DNA of 64,000 bases from Lunularia cruciata. Lineage: Eukaryota; Streptophyta; Marchantiopsida; Lunulariales; Lunulariaceae. The stretch spans positions 46,390,333-46,454,332 of the forward strand of contig OX419756.1 in NCBI GenBank assembly GCA_948567375.1, in the 5' to 3' direction. The notes under the pieces are model-generated. The model was not told the DNA's origin. It was given only the letters and a program-made list of their open reading frames with translations, and made no database searches. The translations under genes and the position numbers were made by a program. This document shows, one piece after another, positions 12,407-23,415 of the stretch; positions within the stretch are counted from its first letter, which is position 1, and each line of letters begins with the position of its first letter.

Positions 12407-13436
12407 TATAATAATATGGAGTTTTCAAAAGAGTTAGTAGAAGCTAAGGAGTTAGTGGAATTAGCTACATATAGCAAAAATAAGGTAGAACTAGCGTAAC
12501 CTTAGGATTCAAGAATGTTCTAGAGGCATCTAGGAAGCTTCATGGTAGAATATTCTAAAAGCATCTAAGAAGCTTTGTGGTGAGAAGCTTCTATGGTTTA
12601 AGTAACTTGTATGCCCAATGTAATGTTCCAAAAATAGGAGAATTTCCAAGAGAAACACAAGAGAAGAAACAAAAGGTTTAATTCCTCAATACTTTGTTGT
12701 CCCAAAGGAGCATTATGACTTTATTATATAGTGGAGAAGATCCCTTCCAAGGGAACTACATCCTTAGATTTAATACATGGATACATGTCATGTCTACAAG
12801 CTACATGTCAACTTGGGTCACATTTGGTTGGTCAAACAAGTTTGACTATAGTGGATCTTCTAGGAATTTTCTTATAGAAAGCTTTGAACAATATGGAAGT
12901 GGTATTGTTGGAAAGATCTCAATGAGAAAAATTTAGGGAAAATAAAACAAGTCCATCTTCCTTAGGAGGGAAGGAAAATTATTTTTTTAGACTTAATTCA
13001 TTCATTTAGGCCTCCAAAATTGGCTTTGAAGTTTTTGGTGTGTTTTTTACCTCTACCCTACTAGTGGAAGTTCTCTTTTGGTGATACCTTTATTTGATCT
13101 ACTCATAACATTGTATAAAACATCCCTTACAATATTATCAAGCCAATTTCCACCTTTAGATAACTTATCTAGCTAAATGTATTACACCAAGTTGACTGCT
13201 AGCTCAATTTTCAACTTACACGCCAAGTAAATGGCTAGCTTAGCTTGCACTTCAAGAAAGGTGACTTTAGGAAGGAACCTCCTCCTCAGCTTCTTGAGAA
13301 CCTTATACCTCAGTGGCTTATAAATACCAAAGCCAAACTTCATGCTAGGCATTTGGAGTTTCTCTCAATTGAGAGTTTTGATATGACCTTCTATTTTGAT
13401 CTTCCATTCTCCTATTTCTCTCTTTGGTCTTCTACA
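12407..13436 (+). repeat. LTR family A, copy d, split by an LTR B insertion
   Basis: The left part, 12407-12618, starts TATAATAATATGGA. The right part, 13187-13436, ends TTCTACA. Without the inserted LTR B (12619-13186) the length is about 462 bp, matching other A copies. A TTATAAATACC TATA box lies near 13318-13328. Directly after the end, TTGGTATTAGAG at 13436-13448 matches an initiator-Met tRNA primer site, so this was a 5' LTR. Confidence 0.75.
12619..13186 (-). repeat. solo LTR family B nested in LTR A
   Basis: Plus-strand ends are TGTAATG... and ...ATTACA. Transcription orientation is minus, because the TATA/R/U5 side and primer site of related copies lie at this copy's low-coordinate end. 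It interrupts LTR A copy d. The bordering words CCCAA and CCAAG look like a decayed short target duplication. Length is 568 bp. No coding capacity. Confidence 0.7.
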
Positions 13437-13448
13437 TTGGTATTAGAG
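13437..13448 (+). other. primer binding site (initiator-Met tRNA type)
   Basis: TGGTATTAGAGA directly follows the terminal ACA of LTR A copy d. It differs at one base from the TGGTATCAGAG expected for priming by plant initiator-Met tRNA (family knowledge). It marks the internal side of this LTR. Confidence 0.6.
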
Positions 13449-13714
13449 AAATAATGGAATGGATGTAATCCTTCATATAAATCAAATAAATCTCTCCTAA
13501 ACCATTAGGATTTCTATATCCATGTTCTACCAAAATACCATTTCTAATAGTTCATCACCTCTTACTTTAGCCAAGACTTTCTAAATGCAATCACCTTGTT
13601 TGATGAACTATTAACCTTCCCATTGTAATTTATGGAGAGTTGTGGACATATTTCATCCCCATGTTAACTTAGATAATTTCAAGTAGATAGTTGGTAGAGT
13701 AGTAGTCATGGTGG

Positions 13715-13920
13715 CAATGCTTGAATAACTTCTTGGTTAGCTTGGCTTGAACTTTAATTAAAGAAAATTTTAAGATGCTTCTTGAGAGCCTTTTATACTT
13801 CCCTATAATACCAAAGTCCAAGCTCATGCTAAGCATTTTCAATTTCCCTCATTCAAGAGTCCCAAGGTGATCTTTCACTCCGATCTTCCATTCTCTTATT
13901 TCTCTCCATGGTCTTTTACA
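13715..13920 (+). repeat. LTR family A, copy e (3' part only)
   Basis: Matches the last ~200 bp of the other A copies: a CTATAATACC TATA-like box, then 'gctcatgctaagcatt', 'cattcaagagtccc' and the terminal GGTCTTTTACA. The U3 tandem units are missing apart from one decayed block at 13730-13760. Confidence 0.65.
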
Positions 13921-14700
13921 ATTTCCAAAACCAAACATAGTTGAAGGTAAGAATCTATCAAGTGTACTAGAGAATTGTGTGTTTGATTATAAACATTATT
14001 TTGAAGCCATAGATCTCCTAAATGATTGGAGACAAATCCTCTTTGCCTTAACTCAACAAGATAGAGCGGCAAAACTATGGTGGCAATTTTGGGTGGAGCA
14101 AACTCAATGACAATTTGCTTCTCCAATTTTGAGATGAGGTCTTCAAGTGTACAATCATTGTGCAATTCCAACTTGTGAATGTTGCACAAGTTGCATGAGA
14201 TTGACTTGCTGAATTGAGGCAAATTAGTTTAGTGAGATTTTGTATTTTTTCAATTCCAAAACACAATGATGTTTATTTTGGACATACAAGAAGGTGAAGC
14301 CTTGATTTGCAAGAAGCTTGAAATCATGCACCAAATTGGAAGTAACTAAAAAAATCCATGCATCTAGAAGAAGCCATTCAGATAGTTGAATGCTTTGACT
14401 CTTTGGTTACCATGAATTGGTTCCAACTTAGACTTCCATAGAATGTACAAACACACCTTGCATGAGTAGATGAGTTGGCATTGATGGAGATTGATGTCAT
14501 CCGAAGGAAACCACTTGGTGTGATAGATTGGGAGAGATTGCAACAAAATGGCAGCTACTTCTTTGTTGCAAAATTGGATATCACATTATTGAATGTCCCT
14601 TCCAAAATAAAAGATCTAGACCAATGGTCTAAATTGAAGTTTGTGGAATGCAATGATCAAGGAAACAAAGAGTTCCACTATGAGATATAGAGCCACTTAT
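13921..14700 (+). pseudogene. gag remnant downstream of LTR A copy e
   Basis: A plus-strand frame near 13960-14110 reads like Ty3 gag: YFEAIDLLNDWRQILFAL followed by DRAAKLWWQ, the usual helical 'D..A..WW' segment. It ends at a stop near 14110. A 71-codon open frame at 14475-14690 follows with no recognised domain and may be further internal sequence of the same element. Confidence 0.55.
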
Positions 14701-15285
14701 TGAAAATCTAATTAGTTCCAATGGGTTTGAAGTCTACACCTCAAACAAAGACTCAAACTTTCCAAACTTTTGATAATAACATCTATTTAACATAAATCTT
14801 GCACTTGCAATACTCCAAAAAATTTATTGGATAACTAGTATTCATGGTGACCAAATATTCTATCTCGACAACTACCTTATCTTTTTTGCCACAAGAGAGC
14901 AATCATGGAAAGATTACTCTCTTGTGGCAATCTCTATAGTCTTAGTTGCTGAAATGATTTTAGATGTCAAAATGGATGCTTGGGATGTGAAGAACTTATC
15001 ATTTGTTGTTGAAATGGTTGTGAGCTAAGAGTGATGCACCTTCTAAACTTTATTTAGCATAAACAGATTTTCCCTTGTGTTTCAAACCATAAATTTTATT
15101 ATCAGTAATGTTAGTTTCTTGCTAGTTTAAAAAAGGCCCGCTTTTACTTTGCAGATGACATTAATAGCAAAATTCCTAACGTATGCTTTTTGTTTAGAAG
15201 GAAGAAGGCGACTGCATAGGAAAAATGAAGGATGGGAAGACCCCATCAAGCCATACAAGGGAGAGACAAAAAAGGTAACATGGGG
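14701..15285. other. no gene seen
   Basis: AT-rich sequence with stops in all frames. It probably holds the 3' tail of the adjacent minus-strand non-LTR element near 15130-15285, but no poly(T) or clear border is visible. Confidence 0.3.
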
Positions 15286-18200
15286 CTAAGCCCCAATAGA
15301 GTCTATATGAGAAATCTGCCCTACTGCACCTAAGATATCTGAGCTATGCAAGTAGTATGGTCTACACACAACTAGAGCATCCAAAGAAACATCAGCTAAT
15401 GTGATTGCTCTTCTATGGATTTCACCAGCCACTGCCCTTTGTAGAGCAATGGACACACGTTGTCTAAAATATGTTACAAAGTATGAGAGTGAGTGTGGTA
15501 CTCCCTGACGTCTAACATGATAAGCTCTTGTGCACTCCCTGACAAATGTGTCAAATGTTGTGTCCATTGCTCTATATAACTCCAAGGCTAGAGGAACAAA
15601 GAGGTGACTTTGCTACATGCCCCTATACTTGGAGACCTTGCAACCTATTGCTGCACTCGCCGCCCATCTAGGAGGATGGGTAATCACTCCCTCCAAAACT
15701 GTATCCCGTGTAGGGTCCGTAACCACAACATCCGCTACTGTCACCTAATCATCTCATACCAAGTATAAGTCTGCCCTGACACATGTCATCTACAAAGCAT
15801 ACAAACTCTCCCTCCAAGCTAAGTATCCACTCTCTCGTGCCATAACAAACACTGTGTCCCTAATGGCATCATGGGTAGCTATCCTTTGTCCTCCAAAAGG
15901 ACACCATGTCATGTGAACCATTGTTGCATCTAGTGTAGAACCACCCTCAAAAGTGAGTAATGAAGATGGAGATGGGTGGACCAAACCTAGGCAAAACCTC
16001 ATTGCTATAGAGAAAGTAACTGGTGTGAGTTGGAATGCCCTAATGCACAGTTGAGCTAGGATCCAAGAGCTTGCATCCTTGTTGGAGCAAGAGTGAAGAT
16101 GCGCTTTAGTAGCTTGAGGAATGGACAAGTCGCCTAAGGGAGAATGTAGTGTATGCTCACATTATTGCTCCATCAAGGAAGACTATAAACCTCTAGTCCA
16201 ATCTGACGATAGTGAAGCAAAAGGTGGAAAATCCTCTCATGCTTGTGGGGGTAAACTATATCTTGTCTACCGCAATAACACCTAAAGAGAAAAAGGATCC
16301 TCCCTCCACCTTTGTCACATAAGTCTCCAAAACCGGCCTATCAGCAACCACAAAATGAGAGGAAAGTAGGAGTGCCGAGAGGGCCAAACTACCCAAAAAT
16401 GTTATAGGTGCCATCTCCTCCATAGATAGCAAGCCAACCATACCACATGAGATCAGCAGAGCCTTCTGTCTACATGCCAAATCCCCTGTCACACACTCAT
16501 AACTCTTGGGCCCAATAATATCACCAAAGATTCCCATAATCCTCCTATCAAATGCTCTCAGACGTGATAAGAAGAACAATGAGTGGAGAACTATACAGAT
16601 GAGGTAAGATGGTCAACAATCAATACTAGAGGAGAGTATACCAAATGCCACTTGTGGATCTCCTAATGGTTAATGTCATCTACATGGATAATGACCTCTA
16701 CAAGGGCAGCATCTAAGAAGTGTGTGACAAAATCCTCCAATCCTACTGGCACTCCAAGAACACGAAGTCCATTTGTGGATGTGATACATCCCTCTGGTAG
16801 CTCAAGGTGGGGAGGGATACCTAAAGCAGACCATGCCCTACACTTTGACACCTTGACTCTCAAGCCTACTAAATGTAGCTCAATAGTCAAGTAGTCAAAG
16901 GCATGCCTAATCTGATCTACATGGCCTACAATGTGTATATCATCTGCCAAGGAGGGAAATACACAACTTGGCATAGCCAAAGTAGTATATAGGAGAGCTC
17001 TAAAGTGATTCATGGCAAATAAGGCCCCCCCCCCCAAAGGATCTCCCTGACGTGTACCAACAGTTGACTCCAAGACGGTGACTCCCTCACGTGAACCACC
17101 ATGTTGGAGGTAAAGGGAAGCAAGAGAGCCATAAAAAGACCGCACAAAAGGAATGAGACTCACCAAAGATCCACCAGCCTCCTTAAGCTCTCTAAAGATG
17201 GATGCCCATGAGACACTATTAAAAGTGTTCTCCACATCCACCTGTAAGACAACCCACTCCAGATGGATATCTAGGAGTGCTCTAATGCCTAGAGATATAG
17301 CCTCACATCTTCTAGATGTAACTACTCCAAACTAATGTAGATTGAGGTGTTGTCAAAAGTGAGAATGATGTTGAAGGACAATGGTATGACTGACCAAATG
17401 CAAAAAGATCTCTCCAATAACAATCGGTCTAATGCTCCTCGTGTCCTTCTCCATCACAAGAAGTCAATTAGCACCTAACACCCGACTAACAAACATAAGA
17501 ATGTCTCTTCTTGCTACTGCTACAGACACTTGAAACAACTCGGTAAAACTACTAGAAGGATCATCTACTTGGAAGCAATCTCTAAGGTGCTCATAAACCA
17601 TCCTTGACAAGCCTATTGAGGAAAGGCAAGGAGCAGTGCACAATGCTTGTGCAAATAGCAACCTATCAAGACATAAAGGCTGCTCATGCTTATAATCTAA
17701 GACTTCTAGTGGTAGTCACTCTACTGCTATAAGATGTAGTAGTGTAAGGAAGAGATAGTCTCATCATTAGGACTCTCTATAAATAAAGGGTGTAGCGCTC
17801 ATACCGCTCTACTAAACTCTCCCACTTGATCCAATGTCTTATACCGTTGTAATCAAGTGGACTCTATGGTATCCTATGGAAATGAATGTCTCCTAAATTG
17901 TGCAGCCCTAACAGACTCCTCCTAAAGGGCTACCAAATCCCTTGCTCGGAATTGATGAAATCTAGCAGCCACCCTCTCTATGCCCCACGCGTCCACCTCT
18001 AGCATAACAAAGACACCATCAAGGAAGTAAGAGGAATATGAACCATGCTAACTTGTCCTATGAGCTAGCTTGTCTCTCACTCAAGATGAAACTCTAATGG
18101 TTATTATGGTAACGCACCATGGACTAAGAAAGCAAAGAACCCCAACTCCATCATACTCTTCCAAGGCTAACACTTCAATACTCAAGACATTGCTCACTAA

Positions 18201-18930
18201 AGAACTCAATGAGAGAAAAATAGTTGCAAAAGAAAGGATGATGAGTACTTCCTCACCCCTTGTTTATATACTTGTGAAATAGTTACTCACCAAAGTTACT
18301 AATTATTGGAGTAACTCAAATTACTAGGCTAAAAGTCAAGTAAAGTCAAAAAGTATAAAGGAATATCTATCCACATGGGCATATTCCACTAAGCATTTGA
18401 TCTTATCTTGACCTAATATCTTAAGTCAAGGATTCTTTCACATGGGCTATCCTTGGACTATAGAAGAATCCAAAACAAAAAGGCTTGCGGGCCCAAGATT
18501 TCTCCACTCTTTCCTCAAAGCCAAACACCTAAGAATAATACCAAGTCAACAAACTAGAATCCAAAATAGTGGTGCTCATCTTTTCTATTTCTTCTAAAGT
18601 AAGGTCCACTCTATCTTAGTTATAATTAAGTTTAGTTAATTATGACTAATGTAGAACCATCATTTATCTATATATAAATAATATCTCTCCAGTACTTGTA
18701 ATACCAAGCTAAATATCACAATACCACACACATGCACAAATGGGTATTACAATCCAAGGGATCATATGCCAAATTATCAAGTGGTATGCAAAAAGCATGT
18801 CTAGCCTCATCATGGAGTGTGCGGGGTAGCCTATGGAATAGACGTGGACATGCAAAACTAGTCTCAAATAACCCCAATCTACAACACACCTGAGAAACTA
18901 ACCACTCCCATGATTAGATCGGTATCCTTG
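15286..18930 (-). pseudogene. non-LTR reverse transcriptase with nuclease-like C-terminal region, interrupted by repeat C
   Basis: Minus-strand order: an N-terminal part near 18760-18900, a C repeat insertion (18054-18751), then RT. At about 17400-17480 the frame reads LLVMEKDTRSIRPIVIGE (RT motif 2-like). At 16663-17241 it reads DVENTFNSVSWASIF (motif A), then GTRQGDPLGGGALFAMN (motif B) and SLADDIHIVG (motif C). Further down, 15790-16128 has Cys/His residues, a WCPFGGQRIATHDAIRD segment and ESGY. Across a few stops this continues with a 'VADVVVTDP...K..KY' pattern near 15650-15760 and FVPLALELYRAMDTTFDTF. I infer a PD-(D/E)XK-like nuclease from that layout. An 11-base C run at 17025-17035 lies in motif B. 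Several stops make it a pseudogene. Confidence 0.75.
18054..18751. repeat. repeat family C, copy 2, inserted in the non-LTR element
   Basis: Collinear with 6339-7034 over its full length. Coding-like text of the non-LTR element resumes on both sides: a minus frame with 'LFETSFACPRLFHRLPRTLHD'-type sequence at 18770-18880, and RT upstream text left of 18050. It is therefore an insertion into that element. No matching target duplication was found at its ends. Confidence 0.65.
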
Positions 18931-19560
18931 GAACGATCAACAAAGGGATAGAAGAAACGTATGTAATCTCGAGTGTCACTATTGTTGATGTGATCACTCA
19001 TCTCACATGTGCATCCCAAGTGGTCCAATCATAATCCTTGTGTATCTTTCACACATGGATCTTTACCCCTTACGAGGTAAAGTGTCGATGATACACCGTG
19101 CATGGTGTATCCTGAGCCGCTCTAAATGACTCTACATGGGAAAGTGTAACCATGGTTAGCACAAGAATAATAATAATAACATATGATTCTCTCTCTATAT
19201 CTCTCCATATCTGCAAATTACAACTTTTCACATCCTAACTCACCTAAGAAAATAATCTCTCCGTACCCTAAAATCTATAAACTCTCGTGAATTTCAATTT
19301 TTATTTCCAAAATTTTTAAATTAAATTCTCATAAAATTTAATCATAAAAACTAAAAAATTGAAAATGAAAATTCTAGATCAATCATTCTCAATATATAAT
19401 GATTACTCTATCCTAAAAAAAACTAAAAAATTCTTAATAATTTTCTATTCCATTCTCCATCATTTTTAATCTAGATACCAATGGAACCAAAATTGCCAAA
19501 AAAAAAAAAAAAAAAAAACTATTCACTCGAATGCTATATTCTAAAGAGCACTCAAAAATT
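18931..19560. other. AT-rich boundary with a 21-base A run
   Basis: Upstream end of the minus non-LTR element followed by AT-rich sequence. A pure A run at 19498-19518 marks the change from repeat-rich to GC-richer genic sequence. It could be the poly(A) tail of a plus-strand non-LTR or SINE insertion, but no body is recognised. Confidence 0.35.
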
Positions 19561-20541
19561 ATAGATATCTTCTCGGGTCACTCCCTCTCCTCTCCCGTCT
19601 CCCGCGGCTCCGGAATGTACTCTTCAATGTCCTCTTGTTTAGGGGGTCTTCCCATCTTCTTGTGTTCTATGTGATCGTCTTTGAGAGCTTTTTGTTTATG
19701 TAAAAGTATCTCCAGAAATTCTACCTTTCCACCCGGGCGAAGAAAGTGAGTCAGTCGTCAGGTCTGACAGAGACGGTACGGTAGCAGGTGCAGACGGACG
19801 GAATCACTTCATATGGACAGACATGAGAGTGATGGCACAACTACGGCAAACTCTGCTCATAGAGAGCAGAGAGGAGTTTCCGCTGAAGAGAATGCGTTGG
19901 CTGCGTCACCACTTCTCACTTCACTCACCTACTACTCATTACTGTATTCTGTTTCGCGCTGGGTCTGCACCTCGTCCAAGCCTGAGCTCCTCCTCTCCTA
20001 TTTGTTTCCTTTATCCTTCAGTGGATTTCATTGTGGGTATCGTCCGCCTGGGACAACAATGTCTATGAACCCAAGAATTTGTTCCGAAATCGCAGGAGCA
20101 CAGAGAGAGACTCGGAGCAGTCTGACTTTTCGGTTCTTGAATTAAATTTCAGCTGTTTTGGTGATGATAGACGGACAGGAGAAAATATCAGGGAAGCTGC
20201 AAAATCAGGGTTGTCTTGCGAGGTCAGCTGCGACGACTTTGGTGTGGCTTGAAGGAGTTGATACGAGGGATTGAGGGGCTAGAGATCGATCAGCGGATGA
20301 GAGCTATGCACAGCGGTGTAGATTACAGTAGATAGTTGGGGAAGAAGAACTGGGCACAGTGTTGGAATGGTTATTATCAATGCTAGGATTTGTGACTGAT
20401 TTCCGTCCAATGCTGATGTCCCAATCTAGAGTAAGAGAAGAGCTGCATGGTGTTTTCCTTACGTTCGGACGAGCTCAGAGCAAATTTGCACCCGAGGATT
20501 TTATTTCTGTCAAGCTTCTCTTGAGGATTTTTTCATTGAAG
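19561..20541 (+). promoter_or_regulatory. probable promoter and 5' UTR exon of the membrane-protein gene
   Basis: Pyrimidine-rich, GC-richer sequence with CTCTCC tracts near 19580-19610, followed by G/A-rich transcribed-looking DNA. The exon would end at 20541, just before a GTACG donor at 20542. No clear TATA box. Short open frames at 19813-20252 overlap each other and look like upstream frames in an untranslated leader rather than genes. The transcription start is unknown. Confidence 0.4.
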
Positions 20542-21450
20542 GTACGTTGAGTTCAGGACTCTTTATTTGGTGCTCTTTGCAGTTGACTGATAAGGCCGTA
20601 CCTGTTATTGTAATTCGTGGATTCCGTGTTCACGGTGTCAGCTGCTGATGAGTAGTCTAAGCAACCCATCATTTTGGCTCGAAGAGAGTGACGATACTTC
20701 TTAGGGACTACTGTACGAATAGTAGCTTAAAACAGCGGACTGTTTTGTTCTGGAAGCAATAGTTATAAATATTATATCTTTTGGAGTTTTTAGTTCTGTC
20801 ACTCTCAACCAACTCCTACCTATTTGCCAGGGACAAACTATCGACCTATTAGTCCTTGTAGTGCCTTCTCCCAGTCATCCCCCTAGTTATTCGTCGTCTT
20901 CTAGATGAACTGATTGATATCGAGTGAACCGAACCGATAGATAGATACTTCTCGCTCCACACGCTCTTGTAGTTCGTACAACATGCTCTTTTTCTTTAGA
21001 AATGGGACTCGGTGTCTATCAAAGCATGCCATATTTCTCGTACACTTGGACAACATCACTGATCAAAAGATGGAATTCTTGCTCTCCTGCCGCATACCTT
21101 CCCGATCGGATACTTAGTTTCCTTGACTTAACCAGCACACGCACGACAATGCGATACCTGATCCAAAGAATATATCTCTTGCACTAGTTAGAAAAGATTT
21201 GCAGGAAGTGTCGGAACACTTTCCCCGACACTTCCTGCGAATTCAACCTTCACAGTGTATGTTTGACTTCCTGTTTTATATCATCTTCAGTTTGCTACCA
21301 TTCAAGATGCCTCTTATCTCTCTGAAGCTGTAGCACAAAAGATGTGAAGCATAGGAAGTAACAGGATTCATTTCATAACTTACTCGTAAAATCATCTCTT
21401 AAGTTGGAGTACACCACACCTGAGCAGAAACTTGTTTATGGTAATTTCAG
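20542..21450 (+). other. probable 5' UTR intron
   Basis: A donor AAG|GTACG at 20541/20542 and an acceptor TTTCAG at 21445-21450 with a pyrimidine-rich lead-in bound 909 bp. The downstream exon (from 21451) reaches the ATG at 21522 after 71 nt. Long introns in the 5' leader are common in plants. The intron contains the hairpin at 21201-21238. RNA evidence is lacking. Confidence 0.45.
21201..21238. repeat. perfect 14-bp inverted repeat in the leader intron
   Basis: GCAGGAAGTGTCGG at 21201-21214 and its exact complement at 21225-21238 are separated by 10 bases. The core GGAAGTGTCG appears a third time at 21474-21483, just upstream of the start codon. It could be a small mobile-element relic or a paired regulatory site. 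Confidence 0.8.
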
Positions 21451-21521
21451 GGGCCGACTGTTAACCACCTGGAGGAAGTGTCGAGTTTAACAAGCTGGGG
21501 AATACTTGCTGCTCCGGATCG

Positions 21522-23415
21522 ATGGCTACCTTGACTGGAAGAACAGACAGCATGAATGGAATCACGGGAAGAAATGGTCCAAGTCATGTTCGCCAACGGT
21601 CCGAAATTGACAGGTAGTTTTCCCACTCTGAAATTTCCACTTTTAGTTTATTTACTACCAAAGCGATCTCAGTTGTGTCCACCCACAAGAGAAATGTCAA
21701 AATGTCACAGGCGGGTACTTACTTTACTTGCGTTATGCAGTCTGTCGCCACAAATGCGTGCAGCTCTACATTCGACTTTCGGTGGAAAGCTGGTCGAATT
21801 AAGGTCGCAATACTCACTAAGAAGGCTAGCTGAGGAAGAAGACCGCAAAGAGGCAGAACTGAGAGAAGCAGAACTGGAAGCACAGCGGAAGCAAGGGCAA
21901 GAGAAGGAGAATCCCACCTCAATTCCATCACCAGCAGAGGAAGCAAATGAAGACCCCCTCGATCCAGAAAAGGAAGGAACCTACTTGGTGGCCTCTTACG
22001 TTATTGGAATAGCATTGTCCGTTATAATTCTCTGGTTAGCTGGGAGAAAAGTCGACGGGTATGAAGAAACAGAAGAAGGCACGGTGTGCGTGAACAGCAG
22101 ATGCTTGCGAGTATACGGATACGTAATACCCCTCGGGCTTTGTGGATTCAACCTTCTATGTGCGGTGGTCTTCTCTGTGTTCGATATATCATTTGGTATA
22201 TATAATGCTCTCTCCACTTTCGACAAAGTTTTTCTTTCGGATAATCCTTTCAGCTTCTCAGCGGTTCGTGATCTGGCCCTTTCACATGTTCTGGACACCG
22301 GCTTCATCACAATTGCAGTTTCGCTTCTCTGGCTGGTCAGGACCTCGATTGTCGACCCATTCTATACTTTCTGCGAAGAAGGAATTAAGCTGTACTGGCT
22401 ACTAGGATTGATAATCATGGCAGCTATAGTATTCTGCTGCGCTGTGAAATCAGTTCAAGATCCTGCATCCACACTGTCAAACATGAAGGGGGCTGCAAGG
22501 ATTGTATCCCTTCTGTTTCTCCTTTTCAGTACAAGCTCTCTCGTCTACTACGTAATGTCTCCTCTCAAACCTGAAGGTCGCCAATGCCAAATGATTGACA
22601 TCGATCCGGTTAATGGAACCACCGAGGACCACCATTTGCAGCTGTATAAAGGATGGTTCTACGAAGAACCTGTTCTTCATCAGCTCCAACTCTACAGTGA
22701 CGCTCACCAGTTCGACTGGTGTCCCGGTCAACCATTCATTGATCAGTGCGAAGCGAGGTACGATCAAGAACTGTGCGAAGCGAGGTATGATTGGGGAATG
22801 TGCAAAGCGAGGTACGATCAAGGCATGTGCGAACCTAGAAATAATCAAGGAATGTGCGAACCTAGGGTGGTTGGTCAAGGAATGTGCGAAGCGAGGTATG
22901 ATCAAGGGATGTGCGAAGCGAGGTATGATCAAGACATGTGCGAAGCCAGGTATGAACAAGGGATGTGCGAAGCAAGGTATGATCAGGAATGTGAATGGCC
23001 TTGGCTGAAACGGATTGAGGTCTACGAGCACAAGGAGAAATGCAGATACGATTGGCCGCAATGCGACTGGCCCTGGATGAAGCAGATCCAGGTTTACGAG
23101 AGCGAGGACAATTGCAAGTACCAGTGCCCGAGTTGTGATTGGCCATTACTGAAGCGAATGCAAGTGTATGCACGAGAAGATTGCTGTGCGCCATTAGAGC
23201 TTCCGCAATCCGATTGGCCTTATTTGAAGCAGATCCAACGCTATGAGGCGGGAGGTCGATGCCAGTGCAACGACCGACCGGTGTGTGATTGGCCCTTAAT
23301 GAAGCAGCTTCAGGTTTACGAGCCGTGGAATGAGTGCGATTGGGTGAGGACTTGCGCGACAGCAGCCGTTCCTGTCATATTTTCCACTAATACAAGCAAT
23401 CCTGCAACTCAATAG
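21522..23415 (+). CDS. multi-span membrane protein with CEARYDQ and CDWP repeat tail (family not recognised)
   Basis: Two coding exons, 21522-21613 and 21741-23415. The GT at 21614 and AG at 21739-21740 bound a 127-bp intron that has stops in the used register, and splicing is in frame to give 588 residues. An alternative unspliced start at 21556 is open but less likely. Exon 1 begins MATLTGRTDS at the first good ATG. By spliced numbering, residues 47-84 form a charged, probably helical stretch (RRLAEEEDRKEAELREAE). Hydrophobic spans lie at about 111-132, 153-178, 214-231, 248-266 and 281-303. The tail starts with nine 9-residue repeats like CEARYDQGM (367-447), then five repeats of 24-25 residues or more opening with C/S-D/E-W-P and K-(Q/R)-(I/M/L)-(Q/E)-(V/R)-Y. 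I do not recognise the family. A surface or lumen-facing Cys-rich tail is inferred. Confidence 0.7.
22747..22986 (+). repeat. coding minisatellite, 27-bp units
   Basis: Nine units of the 27-bp word starting TGCGAAGCGAGGTAYGATCA begin at 22747, 22774, 22801, 22828, 22855, 22885, 22912, 22939 and 22966. One unit is 30 bp, keeping the frame. The central units are most alike, as expected for expansion by slippage or unequal exchange. Variants (CKARYDQ, CEPRNNQ, CEPRVVGQ) lie in the older left half. Confidence 0.9.

Noticed and set aside
21556-21740. Unspliced N-terminus of the membrane protein from the ATG at 21556
   Set aside because: It would translate the probable 127-bp intron. The upstream ATG at 21522 with the GT-AG junction gives a more natural start, though RNA evidence is needed.
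22747-22986. CRISPR-like array
   Set aside because: Units are directly adjacent 27-bp coding repeats without spacers, in a plant genome.
22595-23008. Plus-strand 137-codon frame rich in CAKRGMIK
   Set aside because: Alternative frame of the same 27-bp coding repeats; open only because the unit is a multiple of three.
22477-23061. Minus-strand 194-codon open frame with IIPRFAH repeats
   Set aside because: It is the antisense shadow of the CEARYDQ minisatellite in the plus-strand gene; the repetitive text follows from the 27-bp units.
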